Shown here piece after piece: positions 7,394 through 14,099 of a stretch of DNA of 20,879 nt. Under the pieces are notes generated by a model. The model had not been told where the DNA came from, did no database searches, and saw only the letters and a program-made list of their open reading frames with translations. The DNA comes from a virus: the IMG/VR virus record IMGVR_UViG_3300034954_000236, positions 1-20,879 of that record; one strand, given 5' to 3'. A program made the translations under genes and the position numbers. Each line of letters starts with the position of its first letter. Position 1 is the first letter of the stretch.

Positions 7394-7756
7394 ATGAAAT
7401 TTGACGAACTGAATGAGTCTAACTACATTCTGTTCGCCATCAAACATTATGAAAACCCTCATTGTGTTACAAGAGAGGATTTCGATGAAGATATAAAGCG
7501 TTTCAAATACTTGAAACGTTTGCTGAAAAGATACTTGAGAGGGGGTCCTTTAAGGATCCCTCTTATCTTGAATCACCTCATCATACTTTATAATGTGTTT
7601 GGCGAAGCAGCAACACCCTTACTCTTTTTTAAGTTTGAAAGAGAATACTGGTGTTTGCTAAAGACTCTACTACTCTACTTGAATAAATATCCTTTAGGGA
7701 TGATGCCTCAGTTAGATGTAGATCCCATACTTAAAGAAGAACTGGACAAGATCTAA
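7394..7756 (+). CDS. conserved T4-like phage protein of unknown function
   Basis: This is a 120-residue protein starting MKFDELNESNYILFAIKHY. It contains NPHCVTREDFDEDIKRFKYLKRLLKRY and LILNHLIILYNVFG, a pattern I associate with a conserved small-protein family of T4-like cyanophages and related marine myoviruses lying next to structural genes. It is rich in Lys/Leu/Tyr and predicted all-helical, without a signal peptide. The N-terminal M-K-F-D-E-L-N-E resembles the Phe/Leu-x-Glu starts of upstream genes, but the body looks like a folded soluble protein. It starts eight bases after the Ig-like gene and shares a TAATG with the next gene, forming a translationally coupled trio (7394-8684). Confidence 0.8.
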   Translation: MKFDELNESNYILFAIKHYENPHCVTREDFDEDIKRFKYLKRLLKRYLRGGPLRIPLILNHLIILYNVFGEAATPLLFFKFEREYWCLLKTLLLYLNKYPLGMMPQLDVDPILKEELDKI

Positions 7757-8304
7757 TGAACGAAGAAATGATGACAGCAGGAACAGGAGGTTTCAGTGGC
7801 AGTGCTGCTGCGACAGGTCCTAATGCGGGTTATGATCCAGTCTTAGGTTTTAAAAAGAAAGTTCAAAAAAGAAAAAAAGTACAAAAAGAATCCAGAGAAA
7901 ATCCAACACAACCATCCAGACTTTTCCAATACAAAGTAAACGTTCCTGGGATCGGTGATACTATTATCTACGCTAATAGTCCTGCTGAACTCAAGCAAAA
8001 ACTCAGACTGATGATCATGCCTCAGTATAGGTCTGACATCAGCATCGAAAGAATTCTTCCTGCTAACGCTGCGAAGTTTTTTATGGACAAGAGAATGAAG
8101 CATATGAGAAATGTTTCTGAGGAAACTGTGCAAGAAAATGCAGAGGCACAGATGAAACAGAAGCAAGCGATGATGAAGGTTGCTATAGAGAAAAAGAAAG
8201 TGATGATGAAGAAGCAAGAATTAGCAAAGCAACTTCAAATGAAGACCGCACAACTTAAAAAACAAGCAAGGGCAGGGGCAGATCAAGACGCAGCAAAGAC
8301 CTAA
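7756..8304 (+). CDS. conserved cyanophage protein with C-terminal Met/Lys/Gln-rich helix
   Basis: This 182-residue protein starts at an ATG overlapping the previous stop (TAATG). The N-terminus is Gly/Ala/Ser-rich (TAGTGGFSGSAAATGPNAG) and followed by a Lys-rich patch (FKKKVQKRKKVQK). Residues 55-120 form a probable globular domain (FQYKVNVPGIGDTIIYANS, IMPQYRSDISIERILP). Residues 120-182 are a long charged helix (KQKQAMMKVAIEKKKVMMKK), probably a coiled coil. No known enzymatic motif is visible. Its position between two conserved virion-block genes suggests a structural or assembly role; I cannot name it further. Confidence 0.78.
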   Translation: MNEEMMTAGTGGFSGSAAATGPNAGYDPVLGFKKKVQKRKKVQKESRENPTQPSRLFQYKVNVPGIGDTIIYANSPAELKQKLRLMIMPQYRSDISIERILPANAAKFFMDKRMKHMRNVSEETVQENAEAQMKQKQAMMKVAIEKKKVMMKKQELAKQLQMKTAQLKKQARAGADQDAAKT

Positions 8305-8684
8305 TGTCTGACCTCAACACCGCCATAATTGAAAGACTAGAGAAAGTAGTAGATACCCTTCAAGACAACAGTGTAAAGATGGGTCAGATTCTTGCTGTCC
8401 ATAATGAGAAGTTAGATAAGCAAGACCAGATAGATCAAGTATTATTTGAGAAGATCGATAGGTTACATTCCGATCTTAATCGTGATACAGAAGCAATCAA
8501 AAGGGGGTGCGAGCGTGACATACGCAAAATCGACGAACGTCTTAGACTCATGGAAAAGAAGATGTGGTCTATATTTGGTGCTCTTAGTATTATATCTTTC
8601 CTCGTTAGTCCAATCGGACAAAACTTCCTCAACAACACAGGGTTGACAGAAACTCAAAACAGTAGTATCATAGAAAAGCAATAG
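8304..8684 (+). CDS. coiled-coil protein with C-terminal membrane anchor (XhlA-like architecture)
   Basis: This 126-residue protein starts in a TAATG overlap. Residues 1-85 are a heptad-like coiled coil (RLEKVVDTLQ, EKIDRLHSDL, IRKIDERLRLMEKK), followed by one transmembrane helix at about 88-103 (MWSIFGALSIISFLVS) and a short polar tail. This layout resembles the XhlA-type lysis-associated proteins of phages, but many unrelated anchored coiled coils look the same, so a lysis role is only a possibility. The last codons overlap the host-type promoter that drives the primase-nrd operon. Confidence 0.75.
   Translation: MSDLNTAIIERLEKVVDTLQDNSVKMGQILAVHNEKLDKQDQIDQVLFEKIDRLHSDLNRDTEAIKRGCERDIRKIDERLRLMEKKMWSIFGALSIISFLVSPIGQNFLNNTGLTETQNSSIIEKQ
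8643..8671 (+). promoter_or_regulatory. host sigma70-type promoter for primase-nrdA-nrdB
   Basis: TTGACA (8643-8648), 17-base spacer, TATCAT (8666-8671). The -35 is perfect and the -10 matches five of six bases. Transcription would start near 8678, about 18 bases before the primase start. It lies inside the end of the preceding gene and separates the virion-type block from the replication/nucleotide genes. Confidence 0.75.
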
Positions 8685-8695
8685 AACTTTCCTAA

Positions 8696-9682
8696 GTGAT
8701 AGATTATCACTATGCCAATCTTGTATCGGCACGTTTAGATAGATTTAAGAAGGTCAAAGACGGTACATACAACTTCCGTTGTCCTTATTGTGGTGACTCT
8801 CAAAAGCATCTCAACAAGGCACGAGGGTACTTCTTTACCAAAAACTCAGGACTTGTCTACAAATGCCACAACTGTGGTGTAGGCAGGTCCTTTGGTAATT
8901 TTTTAAAGGATCAAGCAAGCGATCTCTATGATGAATATGTCATGGAGAGGTACAAGAGTGGACTTACAGGAAAGGGTAGGAACGTTGCTTCCCCTAAGTT
9001 TGAAACTAAAAAACCTAAGTTCAAGAAAAAGGGAAACCTAGAGTCTGTTGCCGATCTAAATAATGAGCACCCCGCAAAAGGATACTTAAAAGGTCGTGGT
9101 ATTCCAGAGAAATTTTTCTCTGAGTTGTACTATGCAGAGTCCTTTTGTACATGGGTAAACACTCAAAAACCTACGTTCACAGATGTCAATAAAGATCACC
9201 CCAGAGTTATTATACCTTTCATTGACACGCAGGGAGAATGGTTCGGGTTTCAAGGACGATCGTTAAATCCTAAGGATAAACTACGATACATAACGGTCAT
9301 GCTTGATGACAACCGAACAAAAGTTTATGGTTTAGATCGAGTAGATTTTAATAAAACTGTTTACATTACAGAAGGACCGTTCGATAGTTTATTCATCGAC
9401 AATGCTATTGCTATGGCAGGAGCAGATATCGATTGGACTCTATTGAAAGATAGAGAAGCAGTCTTCGTCTTTGATAATGAGCAGAGAAACCCAGAGATTA
9501 TCAAACGCATGTCAAATGTGATTGATAGAGGATACGAAATTGTTATCTTCCCAGAACATATCAAGGAGAAAGATCTCAATGATATGTCAAGCAGTGGACA
9601 AGACGTTCAATCTCTGGTAGAATTTAATACTTACAGTGGACTAGAAGCACACGTTAAACTCAGTGAATGGAAAAAGGTATGA
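8696..9682 (+). CDS. 61: T4 gp61-like DNA primase
   Basis: This 328-residue protein is a DnaG-type primase that makes RNA primers for lagging-strand synthesis, acting with the gp41 helicase in the T4 replisome. The N-terminal zinc-binding domain has CPYC (C29, C32) and CHNC (C57, C60) with the conserved NKARGYFF between them. The TOPRIM region has YITEGPFDSL (catalytic E226) and VFVFDNE (D260, E262), followed by EKDLND near 291-296. GTG 8696 is chosen because IDYHYANLVSARLDRF lines up with the N-terminus of T4 gp61 and no earlier start is available; no strong ribosome binding site is seen. The length is close to the T4 protein. The stop overlaps the nrdA ATG in an ATGA. Confidence 0.95.
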   Translation: MIDYHYANLVSARLDRFKKVKDGTYNFRCPYCGDSQKHLNKARGYFFTKNSGLVYKCHNCGVGRSFGNFLKDQASDLYDEYVMERYKSGLTGKGRNVASPKFETKKPKFKKKGNLESVADLNNEHPAKGYLKGRGIPEKFFSELYYAESFCTWVNTQKPTFTDVNKDHPRVIIPFIDTQGEWFGFQGRSLNPKDKLRYITVMLDDNRTKVYGLDRVDFNKTVYITEGPFDSLFIDNAIAMAGADIDWTLLKDREAVFVFDNEQRNPEIIKRMSNVIDRGYEIVIFPEHIKEKDLNDMSSSGQDVQSLVEFNTYSGLEAHVKLSEWKKV

Positions 9683-11979
9683 CACCACCAACAGAAACTA
9701 AAGTCATCAAAAGAGATGGTACAAAAACACCTCTCGATCTAGATAAGATTCATAAGATGGTAGAACTCGCTTGTGACGGTCTTGCAGGTGTGTCTGAGTC
9801 GGCAGTTGAGATGAACTCCCAACTTCAACTCTTTGATGGCATTAAAACTTCTGACATTCAAGAGATTCTTATTCGTTCTGCGAATGATTTGATTTCTCTT
9901 GAAGCACCCAACTATCAATATGTGGCAGCAAGACTGCTGCTATTCAGTCTTAGGAAACAGGTATACGGTGAGCACCCAGACCGTCGTCCTAATCTATATG
10001 ATCACGTTCAGAAATGTATTAAGCAAGGTGTGTATGATGCAGGTATCCTTGGCAAATACACAGAAGAAGAATTTAATATTCTAGATGGTTTCCTAGATCA
10101 TGATCGTGATTATTTGTTCACATATGCAGGTATTCGTCAGGTCTCTGATAAATACCTCGTACAATGTCGCAGCACTGGAGAAGTATACGAGACTCCACAG
10201 TTCATGTATATGATGGTAGCAGCGACTCTCTTTCAAGACGACGATAAGTTTTACCGTCTTGAATATGTAAGAAAATACTATGACGCAATTTCAAAACACA
10301 AACTCAACATCCCAACGCCCATCATGGCAGGTGTTAGAACTCCTATCCGACAGTTTGCGAGTTGTGTTCTTGTTGATGTTGATGACACCCTCGATAGCAT
10401 TTTTAGCAGTGACATGGCTATTGGCAAGTATGTTGCACAAAGGGCAGGAATCGGTATCAACGCAGGTCGCATCCGTGGCATCAACAGCAAAATCCGCAGC
10501 GGAGAAGTGCAGCACACAGGTGTTGTCCCTTTCCTCAAAAAGTTTGAGGCGACTGTCAGATGTTGCACTCAAAATGGCATCAGAGGTGGAAGCGCGACAG
10601 TCCACTTCCCCATTTGGCACCAAGAAATAGAAGACATTCTTGTTCTCAAGAACAACAAAGGTACAGAAGATAACCGAGTTCGTAAGTTAGATTATAGTAT
10701 TCAATTATCTAAACTATTCTACGAACGATTCATTCAGAATGGAGAGATCACTTTATTCAGTCCTCACGATGTGCCAGGATTGTATGATGCTTTTGGTACT
10801 GATGCATTTGATGACCTATACATTACATACGAGTCTGACTCATCAATTCCAAGAAAGACTATCGGAGCACAGAAACTCTTCATGGATCTATTGAAGGAGC
10901 GTGCTGAGACTGGTCGTATCTACCTGATGAATATTGATCACTGTAACTCTCACTCTTCCTTCAAAGACAAAGTGAACATGAGTAACCTCTGTCAAGAGAT
11001 TACTTTACCTACAGATCCTATCCAACACATTGATGGATCAGGTGAAATTGCTCTGTGTATCTTGTCTGCTATCAACGTAGGTAAGATCAACAAGTTAGAT
11101 GAACTTGATGAGTTATGTGAACTTGCAGTGCGTGGTCTTGATGCTCTGATTGATTATCAGAACTATCCTGTTGCTGCTGCAAAGCAAAGTACGCTTAACC
11201 GAAGATCGTTAGGAATTGGTTACATTGGTCTGGCACATTATCTTGCTAAGAACAATGCAAAGTATGATTCACAGAAGGCATTCGACCTCGTTCATAAACT
11301 CACTGAGAGGTTCCAGTATGCCCTTCTAACGACGTCAAATCGACTCGCTATGGAGAAGGGTCCTTGCGGTTATTTTGGTAAAACAAAGTACGCAGATGGG
11401 ATTCTTCCGATCGATACATATAAGAAGGAAGTGGACGAGATCGTACCGAATGACCTATCATGTGATTGGGATTATCTCAGGGGGAGGATCAAAGAGTATG
11501 GACTCAGGCACAGCACTTTGTCCGCACAAATGCCTTCGGAGAGCAGTTCCGTTGTGTCAAACGCAACCAATGGAATCGAACCTCCTCGCGACTACTTGTC
11601 CGTTAAGAAGTCCAAAAAGGGACCTCTTAAGCAGATTGTTCCATCATATACTACACTGAAGAATAACTACACCCTATTATGGGATATGCATAACAACGAC
11701 GGTTACATCAAAGTGACTGCTGTGATGCAGAAGTTTTTCGATCAAGCAATTTCTGGCAACTGGAGTTACAATCCAGAGAACTATCCAGACAATGAAGTCC
11801 CTGTGACTGTGATGGCAAATGATCTTCTAACAACCTACAAGTATGGTTGGAAGACGTCGTACTACCAGAACACCTACGACGCTAAAAAAGATGGTGACGA
11901 AACCTCTAATAATGTAGACCAGTTGATCAACGAGATACTTACCACCGAGGAGGAAGACTGTGACAGTTGCAAAGTTTGA
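9679..11979 (+). CDS. nrdA: ribonucleotide reductase class Ia, large (alpha) subunit
   Basis: This 766-residue enzyme reduces ribonucleoside diphosphates to deoxy forms with NrdB and thioredoxin/glutaredoxin. It closely resembles E. coli NrdA. An N-terminal ATP-cone (VIKRDGTKTPLDLDKIHKMV) is present. Active-site residues are present: the cysteine pair in FASCVLVD and EIALCILSAINV, and the N-x-C-x-E centre in SNLCQEI. The two tyrosines of the radical path (KTSYYQN) and the C-terminal redox pair CDSCKV are also intact. ATG 9679 is preferred over ATG 9667: it overlaps the primase stop as ATGA, has GGA seven bases upstream and is nearer the family start. The usual regulation of the family by dATP at the cone could apply. 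It supplies dNTPs for phage replication. Confidence 0.97.
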   Translation: MTPPTETKVIKRDGTKTPLDLDKIHKMVELACDGLAGVSESAVEMNSQLQLFDGIKTSDIQEILIRSANDLISLEAPNYQYVAARLLLFSLRKQVYGEHPDRRPNLYDHVQKCIKQGVYDAGILGKYTEEEFNILDGFLDHDRDYLFTYAGIRQVSDKYLVQCRSTGEVYETPQFMYMMVAATLFQDDDKFYRLEYVRKYYDAISKHKLNIPTPIMAGVRTPIRQFASCVLVDVDDTLDSIFSSDMAIGKYVAQRAGIGINAGRIRGINSKIRSGEVQHTGVVPFLKKFEATVRCCTQNGIRGGSATVHFPIWHQEIEDILVLKNNKGTEDNRVRKLDYSIQLSKLFYERFIQNGEITLFSPHDVPGLYDAFGTDAFDDLYITYESDSSIPRKTIGAQKLFMDLLKERAETGRIYLMNIDHCNSHSSFKDKVNMSNLCQEITLPTDPIQHIDGSGEIALCILSAINVGKINKLDELDELCELAVRGLDALIDYQNYPVAAAKQSTLNRRSLGIGYIGLAHYLAKNNAKYDSQKAFDLVHKLTERFQYALLTTSNRLAMEKGPCGYFGKTKYADGILPIDTYKKEVDEIVPNDLSCDWDYLRGRIKEYGLRHSTLSAQMPSESSSVVSNATNGIEPPRDYLSVKKSKKGPLKQIVPSYTTLKNNYTLLWDMHNNDGYIKVTAVMQKFFDQAISGNWSYNPENYPDNEVPVTVMANDLLTTYKYGWKTSYYQNTYDAKKDGDETSNNVDQLINEILTTEEEDCDSCKV

Positions 11980-13120
11980 CACGAAAGGAATGACCGTATT
12001 TAACAAGAACAAAGTAAACACAAAGAAACAACCCATGTTCTTTGGACAACCTCTTGGTGTCCAGAGATATGATGAGTATAAGTATCCTGTCTTTGACAAA
12101 CTTACTCAACAACAACTTGGATATTTTTGGAGACCCGAAGAGGTTTCCTTACAAAAGGATCGTTCCGACTATCAAACTTTGACACCTGAGCAGAAGCATA
12201 TCTTTACTTCTAACTTGAAGTATCAGATCATGCTTGACTCTGTACAGGGTAGAGGACCTGGAATGGCATTCATTCCTTACTGTTCTCTTCCTGAGTTGGA
12301 AGCATGTATGACTGTATGGGAGTTTATGGAAATGATCCATAGTCGTTCCTATACATACATCATCAAGAATGTATACCCTAATCCTGGTGAAGTCTTTGAC
12401 ACTATTCTAGATGATGACAACGTGATGGGACGTGCAGAGTCTGTGACTGAATCATACAATGATTTCATTGAGCACGCACATGATTATGACACTGGTCAGA
12501 TGTGGGACCTAGCAAGAGAAGGACACACAACAGGACTCTATGACAGAAAAGAACTCAAGAGAAAACTCTACCGAGCAATCGCTAACGTCAACATCCTCGA
12601 AGGAATCCGTTTCTATGTGTCGTTTGCGTGCTCGTTTGCTTTTGGCGAAAATAAACTTATGGAGGGTTCGGCAAAGATACTCTCTCTTATTGCTAGAGAT
12701 GAAAGTCAACACTTGGTTATCACGCAGAATATCTTGAAGAAGTGGTCTGAGGGTGATGATCCTGAGATGCAAGAGATTGCATTAGAAGAAAAGGATCATA
12801 CTCTTCACATGTTCAAGAAGACAGTTGATGAAGAGAAGGCATGGGCAAACTACCTGTTCAAAGAAGGTAGCATGATCGGTCTGAATGAAAAACTTCTTCA
12901 TCAGTATGTTGAATGGATTGCTAACAAGAGAATGAAAGCGATTGGTTTAAATCCAATCTATGATATTCCTGCTAGAAACAATCCTCTTCCTTGGACTCAA
13001 CATTGGTTGACCTCTAGAGGATTACAAAACGCACCACAAGAAACGGAGATTGAAAGTTATGTCGTTGGAGGAATCAAACAAGACCTCAAAGCAGATGCCT
13101 TCGCAGGATTCAGTTTATGA
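11960..13120 (+). CDS. nrdB: ribonucleotide reductase class Ia, small (beta) subunit
   Basis: This subunit houses the diiron-tyrosyl radical cofactor that activates NrdA. The family signature is clear: PMFFGQPLGVQRYD, FWRPEEV, LDSVQGRGP, the ligand/radical segment EMIHSRSYTYI (Glu, His and radical Tyr), LEGIRFYVSFACSFAFGE, and IARDESQHL (Glu and His ligands). The C-terminal SYVVGGIKQD...AGFSL is the tail that binds NrdA. GTG 11960 has an AGGAGG eight bases upstream and overlaps nrdA by 20 bases; the alternative ATG 11990 matches the E. coli start better but has AAGGA directly against it. Either start leaves the enzyme intact, so 376 or 386 residues. Confidence 0.95.
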   Translation: MTVAKFDTKGMTVFNKNKVNTKKQPMFFGQPLGVQRYDEYKYPVFDKLTQQQLGYFWRPEEVSLQKDRSDYQTLTPEQKHIFTSNLKYQIMLDSVQGRGPGMAFIPYCSLPELEACMTVWEFMEMIHSRSYTYIIKNVYPNPGEVFDTILDDDNVMGRAESVTESYNDFIEHAHDYDTGQMWDLAREGHTTGLYDRKELKRKLYRAIANVNILEGIRFYVSFACSFAFGENKLMEGSAKILSLIARDESQHLVITQNILKKWSEGDDPEMQEIALEEKDHTLHMFKKTVDEEKAWANYLFKEGSMIGLNEKLLHQYVEWIANKRMKAIGLNPIYDIPARNNPLPWTQHWLTSRGLQNAPQETEIESYVVGGIKQDLKADAFAGFSL

Positions 13121-13253
13121 TGACCTTCTAGAGAAGGGAAATGATCTTGGTCCAGACGTGACAGACATGCTCTGGACTGCTGCAAGGAAGGAAGCAATGG
13201 AAAGACTGCACGAAGACTTAAGAAAAGATAAAGAAAACAATAAATTGTGTTAA
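13095..13253 (+). CDS. small hypothetical protein overlapping nrdB
   Basis: This 52-residue ORF begins within the last 26 bases of nrdB in another frame (ATG 13095) and continues after it. It is a charged, helical-looking protein (DLGPDVTDMLWTAARKEAMERLHEDLRKDKENNKLC). A longer version from an alternative start at 13050 would overlap nrdB more and is less likely. No family is recognised. It is presumably co-transcribed with nrdAB. Its C-terminal Cys is isolated, so I see no glutaredoxin motif. Confidence 0.6.
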   Translation: MPSQDSVYDDLLEKGNDLGPDVTDMLWTAARKEAMERLHEDLRKDKENNKLC

Positions 13254-13292
13254 AGTGTAACAGGGTGAACTACAAATGTCAGAGATCTGTGA

Positions 13293-13300
13293 TATAAATA
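13293..13300 (+). promoter_or_regulatory. T4-like late promoter, perfect TATAAATA
   Basis: An exact TATAAATA box sits 45 bases before the riboswitch-like core and about 100 bases before the ATG of the 54-aa peptide gene. A second TATAAATG follows at 13299-13306. The expected start near 13307 would place the whole aptamer in the leader. Confidence 0.75.
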
Positions 13301-13344
13301 TAAATGTAGCAAAGGATACATTTTGTATTCGATGTTACCATCTA

Positions 13345-13392
13345 CGTTCAACCTCCTCGGAGGTCGCAAGTAGGTCGCGGAACGGAGCGTTC
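13345..13392 (+). promoter_or_regulatory. glutamine-II ('downstream peptide') riboswitch-like leader
   Basis: The pattern CGTTC (13345-13349), hairpin ACCTC-CTCG-GAGGT (13351-13364), CGCAAGTAGG (13365-13374), then GAACG (13380-13384) matches what I know of the glutamine-II (downstream-peptide) riboswitch of marine Synechococcus and their phages: a P1 of CGUUC/GAACG, an inner hairpin and an AAGUAGG strand. A second CGTTC at 13388-13392 can pair with the same GAACG across a GAG loop, giving a P1-competing hairpin just before the ATG at 13398. As in known cases, a short peptide gene follows. The family match is from memory; ligand binding is inference. Confidence 0.75.
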
Positions 13393-13397
13393 ATCTC

Positions 13398-13562
13398 ATG
13401 CTAGGAATTTTCCTCTTTTATACTACTATTAATTGCATTGATGCGGTCGATATGATCGAACGTCTCGAAGCACATAAAAGTATGAATGACGCAGTTAAGG
13501 TAGAACTTGTTGAAGTAATTCAAGAAGCAACACCACACTGCCCATGGGACGCAAACGACTAA
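13398..13562 (+). CDS. small riboswitch-associated 'downstream peptide' type protein
   Basis: This 54-residue protein starts six bases after the riboswitch-like leader. It begins with a hydrophobic segment (MLGIFLFYTTINCIDAVDMIERLE) and has a helical charged middle (KSMNDAVKVELVEVIQEATP) and the tail HCPWDAND. I recall similar small ORFs behind glutamine-II RNAs in cyanophages but know no function. The first 10-15 residues could insert in a membrane or be a packing helix. If the leader responds to glutamine, the peptide may interfere with host nitrogen assimilation, by analogy with glutamine-synthetase inactivating factors of cyanobacteria; that is speculative. Confidence 0.75.
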   Translation: MLGIFLFYTTINCIDAVDMIERLEAHKSMNDAVKVELVEVIQEATPHCPWDAND

Positions 13563-13601
13563 AGGAACGGGCGAAAATCCAACTACTTTAGGAGAAAACA
13601 A

Positions 13602-13736
13602 ATGGCACAAGTCGTTTACCGTGGGGTTTCTTACAACCCAGAGGAGTACAAAGCAAAAGTACTCGCAGAAGCAAATCAAGAAAGAAATCACGAACTTATG
13701 TATCGTGGTATCAAACTTGTAAAGAAAGTTAAGTGA
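13602..13736 (+). CDS. DUF4278-like microprotein (double YRG motif)
   Basis: This 44-residue protein has a good AGGAGA ribosome binding site eight bases before ATG 13602. It contains two copies of the YRG core (VVYRGVSYNPEEY near the start, LMYRGIKLVKKVK at the end), the hallmark of the DUF4278 family common in cyanobacteria. It is a host-like small protein of unknown function and probably part of the late or middle transcript from 13293. Confidence 0.75.
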   Translation: MAQVVYRGVSYNPEEYKAKVLAEANQERNHELMYRGIKLVKKVK

Positions 13737-13747
13737 GGTAATGAACC

Positions 13748-13837
13748 ATGGAAGTACTACAAATTAGCATTGCCATGGCGGTTTTCTTAACACTTATCTA
13801 CGGTGAGGTTAGACTCCTTCAATCGATGGGGCACTAA
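13748..13837 (+). CDS. 29-aa single-helix membrane microprotein
   Basis: A short ORF (MEVLQISIAMAVFLTLIYGEVRLLQSMGH) is preceded by a GAGG at 13735-13738 and sits one base before the next gene. Residues 3-18 form one hydrophobic helix, the rest a short positively charged tail. The size resembles small thylakoid subunits, but no photosystem family is recognised. Reality is supported by tight spacing, not by homology. Confidence 0.5.
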   Translation: MEVLQISIAMAVFLTLIYGEVRLLQSMGH

Positions 13838-13838
13838 C

Positions 13839-14015
13839 ATGAAAATCAGTCTGGAGTTTGATTCCCGTAACTGGGACTACAATCTTCCAGAATATGATGC
13901 AACAAAACATGACCCTGATAAGGTCTTTGCAATGTTATGTTACCGTGGACTACATTATGCCAAGTGGGTTTACTTAAAACCCTTTGGTATAACTAACTGG
14001 AAGATTAACGATTGA
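13839..14015 (+). CDS. small hypothetical protein
   Basis: This 58-residue protein (MKISLEFDSRNWDYNLPEYD ... HYAKWVYLKPFGITNWKIND) starts at ATG 13839, one base after the preceding stop. An upstream GTG at 13803 would extend it by 12 residues across the microprotein gene and is less likely. It is rich in Trp, Tyr and Lys and has a compact, soluble look. Function is unknown. The gene ends 17 bases before a strong terminator. Confidence 0.65.
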   Translation: MKISLEFDSRNWDYNLPEYDATKHDPDKVFAMLCYRGLHYAKWVYLKPFGITNWKIND

Positions 14016-14032
14016 TCTGGAGATCAACATAT

Positions 14033-14066
14033 AGACCCTAGGTATTGACACCTGGGGTCTTTTGTT
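14033..14066 (+). terminator. Rho-independent terminator
   Basis: An 11-pair stem (AGACCCTAGGT at 14033-14043 with ACCTGGGGTCT at 14050-14060, one G-U pair) with loop ATTGAC is followed by TTTTGTT. It ends the small-gene transcript begun near 13307. Its loop and 3' arm contain the -35 box of the talC promoter. Confidence 0.85.
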
Positions 14067-14078
14067 GTACACTAAATA
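14045..14078 (+). promoter_or_regulatory. interleaved sigma70-type and late promoters for talC
   Basis: TTGACA (14045-14050), 17-base spacer, TACACT (14068-14073) gives a host-type promoter whose -35 lies in the terminator hairpin. CTAAATA (14072-14078), a late-type box, overlaps the -10. Both point to the talC start at 14100, which has AGGAGA just upstream. Confidence 0.65.
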
Positions 14079-14099
14079 CTGAAAATGTATAGGAGAGTC

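Noticed and set aside
13276-13404. 42-codon ORF starting MSEICDININ
   Set aside because: It runs across the perfect late promoter and the entire riboswitch-like leader and overlaps the next ATG; those elements explain the sequence better.
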